Source: Tethya wilhelma
Taxonomy: Eukaryota > Porifera > Demospongiae > Tethyida > Tethyidae
DNA length: 64,000 bases
Assembly (NCBI GenBank): GCA_964030475.1
Contig: CAXIPT010000002.1
Span: 13,632,421 to 13,696,420 of the forward strand
Direction of reading: 5' to 3'
Below are positions 12,859-23,451 of the stretch, piece after piece. Under the pieces are notes generated by a model that saw only the letters and a list, made by a program, of their open reading frames with translations, was not told the DNA's origin and did no database searches. How positions within the stretch are numbered: the stretch's first letter is position 1; every line of letters begins with the position of its first letter. A program made the translations under genes and the position numbers.

Positions 12859-13715
12859 TCAGACTTGAAGCTGCATGGCCCTACATGTGCCCTCACACTC
12901 CATTAAGCTTTCAAAGTTGTTCTTACTCCCAAGACATCCTCCATAAATGAACTGTTGGCATTGTCCAATCTCACGATTGTAGTAATACCTCAGAAAATAT
13001 CCATAGCATGGTCCTGGGTCTCCGCCAGGCTGTGAACACACGTTTGCTGAATATATGAAGATAAGCAATCTTTCCTTTCAGGTATACAGTGTTATCACAA
13101 AACTTACCATCTTGAGCTATCTTTGCCTGTGAAGGGAAGCAATCCCTCTCACATTCCTCCCGAGTCTCAAAGTTGTTGTCATTGCCTTCACATCCTCCAT
13201 ATACAAATGGATAGCAGGCTCCAGAGTAGCTATCATAGAACCATCTTGGAATATAAGCTGCGCAAGAACCAGGTACTGGAGGCAGTTGACACTTTGGGTT
13301 TGTAGTATCCTGAACAAAGACCTCTGGTACTGGCAATCCTGGACCTAGGTTAGCACACTGCTCTTCACATTCTTGTGGAGTCTCAAAGTTGTTCCGATTT
13401 CCCAGGCAACCACCATAAATGAATGATTCACAGAATCCAGACTTGATATTAAAGAACCATCTTGGAATAAAGGCTTTGCAAGGACCAGTATCAGCTGACA
13501 GCATACACATCTCGGTTTCTACAAGGTGAAGATAATAAACATGCATGAGCTTGAGGAATAACAATAATACTATTCACAACATCTGTAATGTTAGTATACC
13601 AGTAGATGCACACAATTTCAAACAAGTTCTTACGTCCTCCAGGGCCAAAAGGATACGCAAAGGAGACCACCAGCCATGAAGCAATGATGAGAACGGTTGC
13701 AACTGGAGACTTCAT
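12859..13715 (-). CDS. Secreted triple-Kunitz protein, copy 1
   Basis: Three exons, 13715-13634, 13518-13108 and 13046-12859, all joined in phase 1, give about 226 residues. Exon 1 encodes a signal peptide ([20 protein letters not shown]); a further in-frame ATG lies at 13751. Exon 2 has two Kunitz domains and exon 3 one; each keeps six Cys and the F.YGGC.G..NNF core. Probable P1 residues just after the second Cys are Lys (GPCKAF), Ala (GSCAAY) and Tyr (GPCYGY), suggesting trypsin-like, non-canonical or elastase-like, and chymotrypsin-like targets (inference). Likely a secreted serine-protease inhibitor, possibly defensive. Copies 2 and 3 lie at 19.8-20.8 and 21.7-22.6 kb. Confidence 0.9.
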
Positions 13716-13751
13716 TTTCTCTTCAGAAGAATTAAAATTGCTCACAGTCAA

Positions 13752-14252
13752 GTCGATATAATCCCTTTATGAATCTGCAGTAAGTTCTAACTTGCTTTTA
13801 TACTGCTGTTCCAGCCCTGATTTTGTTGTTGCTAATAACAATAATCATGCACTACAAATTTGATGGGTGGTAACAGAGACTGCCATCTAACGAATATTCA
13901 AAAATCAACTATCACTCAACCTGCCCAGCTAGTACTTCAGCCCTTGCAAAGTTGAGATAGATACAATGTGACATAGACATTGACAGCTTAAACCTTAATT
14001 TTTAGCATATAATATCTATTTGAGCTTCAGGATCATCCTAGCTACCCATATGTGACTATTTCCATAAATCATGGCCATCATAGCAATATGACAGCGGTGT
14101 GTAATTGTACGTGCATGCCAGCCCTTAGCCAGCCTGGGCCAGATCCCCAGCCCTTAGAAGATCACCATGTCAATATACTTGGGGAGGTTGTAATCACTCA
14201 TGTGTTTAGTCTTGCAGACTAGCCTTTTCAGCTTATGCAGAATAACAGTGTC
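13752..14252. other. 5' flank of Kunitz copy 1
   Basis: No coding exon seen. Similar to 22620-22990 upstream of Kunitz copy 3 (for example TGCTGTTCCAGCCCTGATTT and CCCTTAGAAGATCACCATGTC), so promoter DNA was copied along with the gene. Confidence 0.6.
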
Positions 14253-15450
14253 AATAATTATAGCCCTTAAAATAATAAGTTGAACATGTAGCTATTTGCA
14301 TTGTGTGGGTCACACCACTACATTTAGGCCTTCACATCTGTTTCGAAAGTCGACTAGTATCTATTAATAGAAGTATATACTATAATTATTCTCTGCTCCA
14401 ATACCTGTGAGTTCTTATGACTCAGTGGTAAGAGCGTTCGACTAGACTCAACAAGCATTTGACTAGATTTCAAAGACCTATGTTCAAATCCCAGCTAAAA
14501 AATCTCAAGATTTACATTTTATGCATGTCAGTTATAAATTTCTTCTCACATTTTGTTAATTAATTCTTAGCATTATGTATATATAAGAGTTTGTGGATAA
14601 CCAAACAAGCACCCAATATGAAATTATTTCAATGCATGAATTGACAATTACACTATCCATCACTATCTGAAGCAAGCAGTGGCTCACGATCCTGATCAAA
14701 ACGAACAAATGGTGGGAAATTGTTCAAAACACCACCATCTTTTTTTCTATTTCTCTGTGATGTACTGTTTGAACTTGGCACAACTTCATCCACATTTGAG
14801 TTTTCCTTCATATTAACAACCTTCTTGTAACCATGGTGGAGGACTATCCCAAATAATTATAGCCCTTAAAATAATAAGTTGAACATGTAGCTATTTGCAT
14901 TGTGTGGGTCACACCACTACATTTAGGCCTTCACATCTGTTTCGAAAGTCGACTAGTATCTATTAATAGAAGTATATACTATAATTATTCTCTGCTCCAA
15001 TACCTGTGAGTTCTTATGACTCAGTGGTAAGAGCGTTCGACTAGACTCAACAAGCATTTGACTAGATTTCAAAGACCTATGTTCAAATCCCAGCTAAAAA
15101 ATCTCAAGATTTACATTTTATGCATGTCAGTTATAAATTTCTTCTCACATTTTGTTAATTAATTCTTAGCATTATGTATATATAAGAGTTTGTGGATAAC
15201 CAAACAAGCACCCAATATGAAATTATTTCAATGCATGAATTGACAATTACACTATCCATCACTATCTGAAGCAAGCAGTGGCTCACGATCCTGATCAAAA
15301 CGAACAAATGGTGGGAAATTGTTCAAAACACCACCATCTTTTTTTCTATTTCTCTGTGATGTACTGTTTGAACTTGGCACAACTTCATCCACATTTGAGT
15401 TTTCCTTCATATTAACAACCTTCTTGTAACCATGGTGGAGGACTATCCCA
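14253..15450. repeat. 599-bp tandem duplication without a gap
   Basis: 14253-14851 and 14852-15450 look identical by eye, with AA microhomology at the junction. The unit includes the last ~200 bp of beta-helix copy C and its 3' flank, so the gene's C-terminal codons occur twice. No N marks the join: either a recent tandem duplication or an assembly error. Confidence 0.85.
14411..14495 (+). other. tRNA-like segment with A- and B-box motifs
   Basis: TGACTCAGTGGTAAGAGC resembles a Pol III A box with D-arm, and GTTCAAATCCC resembles a B box with T-arm. The middle part is too long and does not form a clear anticodon arm. Better read as a tRNA pseudogene or the head of a tRNA-derived SINE. Copies at 15010-15094 (in the tandem duplicate) and 23181-23253. 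Confidence 0.5.
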
Positions 15451-16617
15451 AGAAAAGACACAAATGCAATGGAAACTGACATGTGAGCTAGAATACTCTG
15501 GATCCTTTTCTTGTGAGCTTCATCATAGTTTGTGTATGTTGTTCCAACACTGAGTACACTTAGGTTGATTAGAAAAGAGCATTCAAGAACGTCAAGGGCT
15601 CTCTTCTCATAGATGCCATGCTGAAGTGATGATTTAATGGAAATGAGAATAATACAAGCTAAAACAGTTGCAAATATGCTGGTTTTTTCAACATTTGAGT
15701 GTTGGGTAGCAGAGATAATGAGTATAGCAATTCTAATAAGCAGCAAAAGTCCCGTCCAAAACCTTGCATGTTTGGTGTGGGGTCCAGTGTATGTATCAAA
15801 AAATGGTTTTAACTGCCACACCCATCTGAAACAGACCCTGTTCGATAGTTTGTTTAAGTTCTGAATGCAAAATAGTGTCAATGTAAATGGAAGACATATC
15901 ACCAGGCACAAAATGCCAAACACAAACAAGGGAATGTGCTTTCCTTGCAAGTAGATAAGATTTGAGTCCTGCTTCCAATGATAAACAACCTTTGAGATGT
16001 TCAAGTTGTTTTTGCTATACTGATATATGATTTGGAAATGAAGTACTGACATTATTGGCTTTTATTGCACAGAGCAACTTTGAGTAGGAAAGAAGAACCA
16101 ATGTAGCTAACACTTTCACTCCATTTGTGCCAAAAAGTCTTGAAAATGAGTTGAATCTTCTGCTGAGTAGTACAACAATTATTGAAATCAGCCAAATGTA
16201 AATTGCAAAAATAAACTGCAACCATGCTTTTCCATATTCGTCCATTCCCTTGTAAAAACACACAGAGATGCCTAAATCCAAGTTTAACCATGAGAGGAAG
16301 AGTAGTAAGAACGGTGTGAATACTGGGATATGACTATATTGGAAAAAGCAGGCACTGTTCATCTGAACAAGGTTTGCGTAGAATATCAGCCCGCTGACTG
16401 TTCCTTGTGCAACAGTTAGGTTGAGGATTGTTATGATAAACACAAGACCCACTCCTGCAAGGGCAAGTGGCACTAACAATAATAGATAGTAATGTGAGCA
16501 ATTGTTCTGGCAGTTTGATGATCCTAGGATGGGCAGGCTCCACAGAGTATCCCAGTACGATCGAAATTACACTGTACATCTTCCTCCATGAAGTTCTGAC
16601 TGAATGGTATGATTATT
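15252..16617 (-). pseudogene. Beta-helix multi-TM protein, copy C (C-terminal fragment)
   Basis: Matches only the membrane half of copy B, from just before the GACPANSS-type Cys module to the tail ending EPLLASDSDG. The 5' break at 16617 abuts a retroelement fragment, so signal peptide and beta-helix are gone. A short deletion removes the ANSSVIL codons near 16530. About 10 extra bases (16053-16064; ATTATTGGCTTTTATTGCAC versus ATTATTGCAC in copy B) break the frame between the fourth and fifth helices. Clearly non-functional as a receptor; it documents a second duplication of the family. Confidence 0.85.
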
Positions 16618-16885
16618 CTATTGTAACAACTACAAGGAACAACAATGGGACCAAAATGGCCCCAAGTTATGCAAACAACTTCATTGGAGTAATTGAAAAA
16701 GCCTAGCCAAGGAAAACATCAAGCTATGGAAACACTTCATAGATGACATTTTACTAATATGGATATAGGATCTCATGAGAAGCTTTCATTTCAGCAATTA
16801 ATAGAATTTACCCAACTATAAAATTTACATTTGAAGCAGACAAAAACAATATACTAATATTCTTAGACTTAAAGCTATACAGAGG
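16618..16885 (+). mobile_element. Penelope-like element fragment
   Basis: One frame reads NNNGTKMAPSYANNFIG near 16637, another HFIDDILLIW near 16734, and PTIKFTFEAD-like codons near 16812. It is similar to 11730-11950 and joins directly to the truncated beta-helix copy C. Confidence 0.75.
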
Positions 16886-16899
16886 AGACCAGTTCAGTT

Positions 16900-17500
16900 C
16901 TACAAACACGAGCTTACATATGACTTGTATAGCATGAATGCAAAAAACTAGCACACATAGACATGCATGCACATATGTGGGCCACTTTGCTCAGGAAGAA
17001 AGACCTAGCTTTTCTTACAACTGAAACACAAATTAAACAAAGCTATACAAGTTCAATTGACCCTCAGAATCTCACTAAATCATGCAGAGCATATTTTGTT
17101 CTGGGAATGAAGCTGGCTCCAGGATCATCCTAGCTTCAGTACCTACTAGAGAGGACCATTGCCATGCATCATATAAGGCACCACAGCTTTAGCCCGACAC
17201 TTGAGGAAAACCACTATGAGCTAAAATACCCATTCTTTGTGATATAGTTGCACAAATAATTATGTTGTTCCAACACTAAGACATGCAGGCTACACTTGGA
17301 TTATAGGGCATAATCAAGAACATTGACATGGACTGTACTATCAATGCGCAGTTGGTGGCTGTATAGCCATAGCACAAGTACATTGAGCAAGTCTCACTAG
17401 ATTGTATGTATAATGTATTTTGTATTTGATACAGAATCATTACAAACTTATAATTTTGAAAAAAAAATTTAAGTCAGTACACTTTGACAGTTACAGTAAT
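16900..17500. repeat. Duplicated Kunitz-gene 3' flank
   Basis: Similar to 12560-12810 and 21130-21620, which lie downstream of Kunitz copies 1 and 3 (shared TACTATGAGCTA.AATACCC, TATCAATG.GCAGT and CAGAATCATTACAAAC). Here no Kunitz gene follows; a truncated PLPBP gene does. A (CA)n tract at 17501-17513 marks the join. Confidence 0.72.
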
Positions 17501-17519
17501 ACACACACACACAAGTCAC

Positions 17520-19180
17520 CTTCTTCTCTACTTGTGTTCAGCTGTATCAAAACTTTGAGAGAGTGGTCAGGATTCTCTCTGAGGCCCCAGTTTCTGTTCA
17601 AAAATCGAGCCACCTTGAAGCTGTTGACAGTTTCAACCATCCAGAGACCAGGGACACCTGGATCAAGGAGCAAAAGACTAGGAGTGACTTACTACAGACC
17701 ACATCACATCACCAGGTGCTACATGCAGCCTCTACTTGAATAATAACACAGGTGTAACAAAGGGGGCTTGTAGTACTCACTTGTCAATAGCTTAGCTTTG
17801 TTACTCTGCAAGTGGCCAATGAAATGCCACTTCAAGTCACTATAGCCATCCAGCTGCTGTATGGTTCAGTGAAGAAATACAATAATGATAAGGCACTAGG
17901 AAGAAACCTATTGGCCTGCTACTCCTAACCTTTAAATGAGTTGCCTTGCCATGAAGCTCTTGTACCTGTGAGTGCAGAATGCCAACAATGCTGAGCACAA
18001 AGAACACTACATAAGGATGTGTGTGTGCTAACCACACCACAATCAATGGCCACAGACACCAACACCATACCATGCATGCATGGGCAAAAATATATAACAA
18101 CACCTATCACATTCCAGACAATGAAAACTTGAATAACACGCAAATTTTGAGAAAATCAATCAACACTATATATACTTACATAGTTTTCTCCAAAGTGCCT
18201 CACACCTTGTTGATAGGCAAACTTGACTTTATCAATAGACTGTTTCTTGCTAGCTGCAACCAGCCTGGGAGGTTTTACCCCATACTATAAAACAAAAAAT
18301 AAAAAGTTCTGTCAAAAATGAACCCAACTACAACACTAAAGTGATGTTCAAAAATAAGCCTAATGTACTTTAGGTACACATGCAATGTAACAATATGCAG
18401 GAGGTCCCAAGTAGGCAACCATTAACTATCAGTGTGTGCAGACTTATGTTAACTGAAAGGCTAGGAATGAAATTCTTCTTGGCTATGCCTAATATGGACC
18501 CAATGGAGCCAGTCCGTGATCTCACTATGAATATTTCAAGTCCTTCCCAATGAATCTACCTTTTGGGAAAACAATTTGATCTCTGGTTGTTTTGATGGGC
18601 AGCAACGGATATTCATTAATTTGAATCTATTTCTCCCAGACCCATGTCAGACAGATGCAATAGTGGAGGTTACCATAGCAACAAAGTGAAACTTATAAAA
18701 CATTACGCGTTATCTGTCTCCCAAAAGTTTGAAGTTCAAAGGTTACCTCTGCTTATGCATTGAGGTACATTTAAGAAGCCATGAAGTCTCAGGAGATGTC
18801 TCTTCATCCTAGCTTACACTGCACTGTGAACATTCATAAAGATATCACAACTTACTACAGCTGTAAATCAGAAAAAAAATTACAAAGCCTTTGCCAAGAA
18901 AGTCAGTACAAGATGCACAAAAAAAATTTAGATTGGGTACACCCAATATAGGGTTGTGGTAGCCTTCAACAAAAATTTCGTGGAATTCTTTAAAATCCAA
19001 GCCTATAAATTCTCATGCAACCCCAAGTGAAACTACTTTATGACATGATGGACTTACCACAAGTGCAGTCTTTCTCAACACATCAAGCACGCTAGTTGGT
19101 GAGGCAACGGTTGAACCAACAGAATTCGTTTTGGATAGAATGCCGGGAATTTCTCTGAAAAGTGGCGATATGGTGGCCAT
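17520..19180 (-). pseudogene. PLPBP: PLPBP/YggS-family PLP homeostasis protein, 3' half missing
   Basis: Five exons (19180-19058, 18284-18180, 17965-17930, 17853-17781, 17657-17520) encode the N-terminal half: PRLVAASKK with the PLP-binding Lys region, then FGENY, WHFIGHLQ and VPGLWMVETV, ending QLNTSREEG at an apparent donor. These are hallmark positions of the YggS/PROSC single-barrel PLP protein that buffers free pyridoxal phosphate. The expected second half (FVGLMTIG, MGMS.D, R.G..IFG) is absent: within about 10 bp of the last donor the sequence becomes CA repeat and then Kunitz-type 3' flank. Either a truncated gene created by segmental duplication or a misjoin; a complete copy may exist elsewhere. 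Confidence 0.8.
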
Positions 19181-19660
19181 GGCAGTTAGCCATCAGTGAG
19201 AAGAGGACAGACAAGCTCTGAGATGGGTGTGAAAAGTACGACAGCCGTACACAGAATATGCTGAGCTGGCGCCTGGCCTAGTCTTTTGCGCACGTGCGTG
19301 AAGAACTAGGTGCACGTGCGCGCGCTGGCGCCATGCGCACATGCGGCCGCGGTCGAGTCAGCTCCGACTGTTGCAACCATCACCTGTCTAGACTGGCTGG
19401 CCAGACTAAAAATGGATCAGACAAAGCCTTTAAGGGTACTGCAGTGAGTTGGGGCAGTGCTAGTTGGTTGGACTAGTCTAACAATCTGTGACGAAGCAAG
19501 TTATTTGTCAGAAGTAAGTTTATATAGAGTGTGAAAAATCTGCTGTTCTTTCCAACATAATTAATTTTGTTAATCATTACAGAACTGAAAATGATAGCTA
19601 AATAAATAAGTCAAATCACTAGCTAAATGTACGTATCTCAAAGCATGATTCAAATGTCTG
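19181..19660. other. GC-rich flank upstream of PLPBP
   Basis: 19285-19370 is unusually GC-rich with clustered CpG and two GCACGTGCG E-box-like sites, against an AT-rich background. It may be the PLPBP promoter. No coding exon is credible. Confidence 0.45.
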
Positions 19661-19663
19661 TCC

Positions 19664-19821
19664 CCAGTGTTTCCCCCAGGACAAAAGTAAAGAGGGGGGG
19701 AAGTGGGTAGAATTGCTTAAAATCCTCTGAAAAATAGTAGTTTTATATGTATTTATATGGGAAGGAGAAAATTGAAAGGAGGGGGGAGCGCCCCCCTACC
19801 CCTCTTTGGGGGAAACACTGG
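19664..19821. mobile_element. MITE with CCAGTGTTTCCCCC ends
   Basis: Left end CCAGTGTTTCCCCCAG, right end the complement GGGGGAAACACTGG, about 158 bp with a G-rich inside and no ORF. It lies immediately 3' of the Kunitz pseudogene, next to its stop-codon region. Confidence 0.82.
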
Positions 19822-19829
19822 TCCCACTG

Positions 19830-20757
19830 TCAGACTTGAAGCTGCATGGTCCAGGTAATTAATGTTTGGAATTTCAGTGTTGTCGTTTCCACCACATCCT
19901 CCATAAATGAACTGTTGACAATGACCAATCTCAGAATTGTAGTAATAACGCAGAAAATTACCATCACAAGGTCCTAGGTCTCTAGGTTATAAACACTCAG
20001 ATGGTGGATATGAGTATATACATTCATCACAAGTTCTTGCCTCCATTGTTGAAACAAAATTGACTTACCCCGCACACTATTTTGAACTATCTGTGCCTGT
20101 GAAGAGAGGCAATCCCTCTCACATTCCTCCCGAGTCTCAAAGTTGTTGTCATTGCCTTCGCATCCTCCATACACAAATGGATAGCACGCTCCAGAGCGGC
20201 TATCACAGAACCATCTTAGAGTATAGTCTGGCTGGTCAGACTCTTCCCGCAAAGAGTCTATATATAGCCAGCCAGACTATAGTGAAGGCTTGGCAGGACC
20301 ATGTATACTGGAAACAGTTGACACTTTGGGTTACTTTCCTGAAAAAAGACCTTTCCTTTCATTGGTACTGGTAATCCTGGACCTAGGTTAACACACTGCT
20401 CTTCACATTCTCGTTGAGTCATGAAGTTGTTCTTATTTCCCTGGCAACCACCATAAACGAATGATTCAGAGACTCCAGACTTGATATTAAAGAACCATCC
20501 TTGAATATAGGCTTTGCAAGGACCAGCATCAGCAGGCAGCATATACACCTGGGTTTCTGCGGGGAGGAGATATAAACATGAGAGGAACTATTCTTAGTAT
20601 CTTTAAATGCTAAGTGTTAAGAATTGTAGTAGATACACACAATTTCATTTATTTCAAACAAATTCTTACATCCTCCAGGGCCAAAAGGGTATGCAAAAGA
20701 GATCACCAGCCATGAAGCAATAATGAGAATGGATGCAACTTCATTTTTCTTCTCACA
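19830..20757 (-). pseudogene. Triple-Kunitz gene, copy 2 (inactivated)
   Basis: Three exon remnants match copies 1 and 3. Damage: about 7 bp missing after the ATG near 20745, so the signal-peptide frame ([17 protein letters not shown]) has no start; in domain 1 the first Cys is Tyr (VYMLPAD) and the third is Ser (GVSESF); a 60-bp foldback element splits domain 2; in domain 3 the sequence after YGGCGGND is truncated and rejoined near 19860. Domain 2 still shows [13 protein letters not shown] after the insertion. A pseudogene in several independent ways. Confidence 0.88.
20222..20281. mobile_element. 60-bp foldback element inside Kunitz domain 2
   Basis: Palindromic: TATAGTCTGGCTGG at one end, CCAGCCAGACTATA at the other, with AGACTCTT and AAGAGTCT inside. 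Copy 1 has no such insert at the matching position (CAGCTTATATTCC). The TATA ends suggest TA-type target duplication, as for Tc1/mariner MITEs. Confidence 0.82.
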
Positions 20758-20785
20758 TGAAATTCCTCAAAGAGTAGCGGAAGTA

Positions 20786-21674
20786 CACTTCAAACCAAGT
20801 TCTCTTGTGAATCTGAAGTAAGTTCTGGTTAACTTTTGTACTGCAGTTCCAGTCCTAATTTTTGTTATTAGCTGCAATGGTATGCAATGTGATTTTGATA
20901 GGCAGTGAGCTGGTGACAAAGATTGACTGCATGCCTGTTAACAAATATTCATAAACCAAGCCACTGCATGAATGGTATTTTATGTCACGCAATGGCCCAG
21001 TATATACTTGAGATTGTAATGTTTAGCTAAAGCTACAATGTTACTCTATACACACGAAATGAAATAACAGTTAGCTCAAACACTGTTAGTGAAAATCATA
21101 CTTTTAAATATCTGTTGAACTTCCCTCACTCAAACATGGCTTGTGGTGATCTTCTAGCTGACATGACTTGTATTACATGAACGCAATAACTAGCACACAC
21201 GTTATACAGATGCAGACGTGCATGCACAGGTGGGCCATTAGAACTCAGGATGAAAGACTTATTCTTACAACTAAAACACAGATCAACAAGAGTTCAACCC
21301 TCAGATCTCGCTTAGTCAGTTTGTTCTGGGAATGAGACTGGCTTCAGGATCATGCTAGATACTCACTAGTAGTAGACCATTTCCACAAATCATATAAAGC
21401 ACCACAGCTTTAGCCAGACCCTCGAGTTTTCCATCTTTGTAAGCACTATCTATCTACTATGAGATGGAATATGCATACTATCAGTGTGCAGTCCTAGGCT
21501 GGGTAGCCAACATACATCAACTTAGATGGTCACTTTGATTTACATAATTATAATACAGGATCATTACAAACAGAGATAATTTGGGGGGGGGGGGAATCAA
21601 GTCCATACACCGATGTAGCAAAGCAAGTCCCAAATTATTCAGATGGTATTCACAGCATAGACCAAGACACCAGG
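20786..21674. other. Intergenic between Kunitz copies 2 and 3
   Basis: Contains the duplicated Kunitz 3'-flank sequence (21130-21620, also at 12.6 and 16.9 kb) and a G-run at 21583. No ORF with family motifs. Confidence 0.6.
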
Positions 21675-22591
21675 TCAGACTTGAAGCTGCATGGCCCTAC
21701 ATGTGTCCTCACACTCTATGAAGCTTTCAAAGTTGTTATCATTTCCACGACATCCTCCATAAACAAACCGTTGACACTGTCCAATCTCACGATTGAAGTA
21801 ATACCTCGGAAAATATCCATAGCATGGTCCTGGGTCTCTAGGCAGTGAACACATGGTTGCTGCAATGTAAATAATTTATTACGTATAAGTAAGTAGACAA
21901 GCAATCAAGTTCTTCCTTCCAAGTATACAGTGTTATCACAAAACAGTTAAAACTTACCACGGTCTTGAGCTATCTGTACCTGTGAAGAGTGGCAATCCCT
22001 CTCACATTCCTCTTTAGTCTCGAAGTTGTTGTCATTGCCCCCGCATCCTCCATAGTAAAATGGATAGCAGTCTTGGTACCAGCTATCATAGAACCATCTT
22101 TCCTGGTAGGCTTGGCAAAGACCAGGTTTTGGAGGCAATTGACACTTTACTGGGTTTATAGTATCCTGAATAGAGACCCCTCTTTCCACTGGTACTGGCA
22201 ATCCTGGACCTAGGTTAACACACTGCTGTTCACATTCTTGTGGAGTCTCAAAGTTGTTCTCGTTTCCCTGGCAACCACCATAAATGAATTCTTCACAGAC
22301 TCGAGACTTGATATTAAAGAACCATCTTGGAATAAAGGCTTTGCAAGGACCACTCTTGGCAGGTAGCATACATATCTCGGTTTCTACAAGGTGGAGATAA
22401 TAAACATTAGAGGAACTGCAATTATACTATTCATAAAATCTGTAATAATATTATTGGTATAACTTAAGAGTAGATGCACACAATTTCAAACAATAATTGA
22501 TTTTACGTCCTGTAGGGCCAAAAGGATATGCAAAGGAGATCACCAGCCACGGAGCAATGATGAGAACGGTTGCAACTGGAAACTTCATCAT
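21675..22591 (-). CDS. Secreted triple-Kunitz protein, copy 3
   Basis: Exons 22591-22507, 22383-21958 and 21859-21675, phase-1 joined, about 231 residues. Signal peptide [21 protein letters not shown], then three Kunitz domains with all six Cys each. Probable P1 residues are Lys (GPCKAF), Gln (GLCQAY) and Tyr (GPCYGY); the Lys and Tyr sites match copy 1 while the middle site differs (Ala in copy 1), hinting at diversification of the central inhibitory loop. A protease inhibitor is the likely role. Intact at every position checked. Confidence 0.9.
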
Positions 22592-23451
22592 CCTCCTTGG
22601 AGAAAATTGTTCACAGGAATTACACTTCAAACCAAGTCGATATATTCCCCTTATGAATCTGGAGTAAGTCCTAACTTGCTTTTATACTGCTGTTCCAGCC
22701 CTGATTTTGTTGTTGCTGGTAACAATAATCATGTACTACAAATGATGGGCAGTGACAGAGACTGCCAGCTAATGAATATTCATAAACCAAACATCACCCA
22801 ACCTTGGCAGCTTTAACCTTAATTTTTTCATAGCAATCTAACAGTGTGTACATGCATGCAAGCCCTTAGCCAGCCAGACCCTCAGCCCTTAGAAGATCAC
22901 CATGTCATACTTGAGGAGGTTGTAATCACTCATGCACGGTTCATGGTGTGTTCACACAACATGTTAGGTGAGTTGTGTGACACACCATTTTTAATAGTGT
23001 GTGTTTATAGTGTTGCAGATTAGCCTTTTCAGCTAATGCAGAATAACATGTCTATAATTATACATGTATTTGCATCATGTGGGTCATGCCATTACATTTA
23101 GGCCTTCAGATCTGTTTCAGAAGTTGACTAGTGTCTATGAATAGTAGTATAATACTATATTGTCTGCTCCCATGCCTGTGAGTTCTTGTGACTCAGTGGT
23201 AAGAGCATTCGACTAGATTTCAAATACCTGCAGCTGTGTTCAAATCCCAGCTAAATCTCAAGATTTTTCATTTCTTGCATGTCAGTTACAAATTTCTTCT
23301 CACTTTAATGGTTAGCATTATGCATAAGAGTTTGTGGATAACCAAACAAGATTGAAGCACCCAATAATATTATGAAAATTATTTCAATGCATGAATTATT
23401 GACAATTAAATTTACTGTAATATTATGACTATGACAGTACTTTATATGATT
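22592..23451. other. Flank between Kunitz copy 3 and beta-helix copy B
   Basis: Upstream DNA of Kunitz copy 3 and 3' flank of copy B. Contains a third tRNA-like A/B-box segment (23181-23253). Otherwise no feature seen. Confidence 0.6.
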
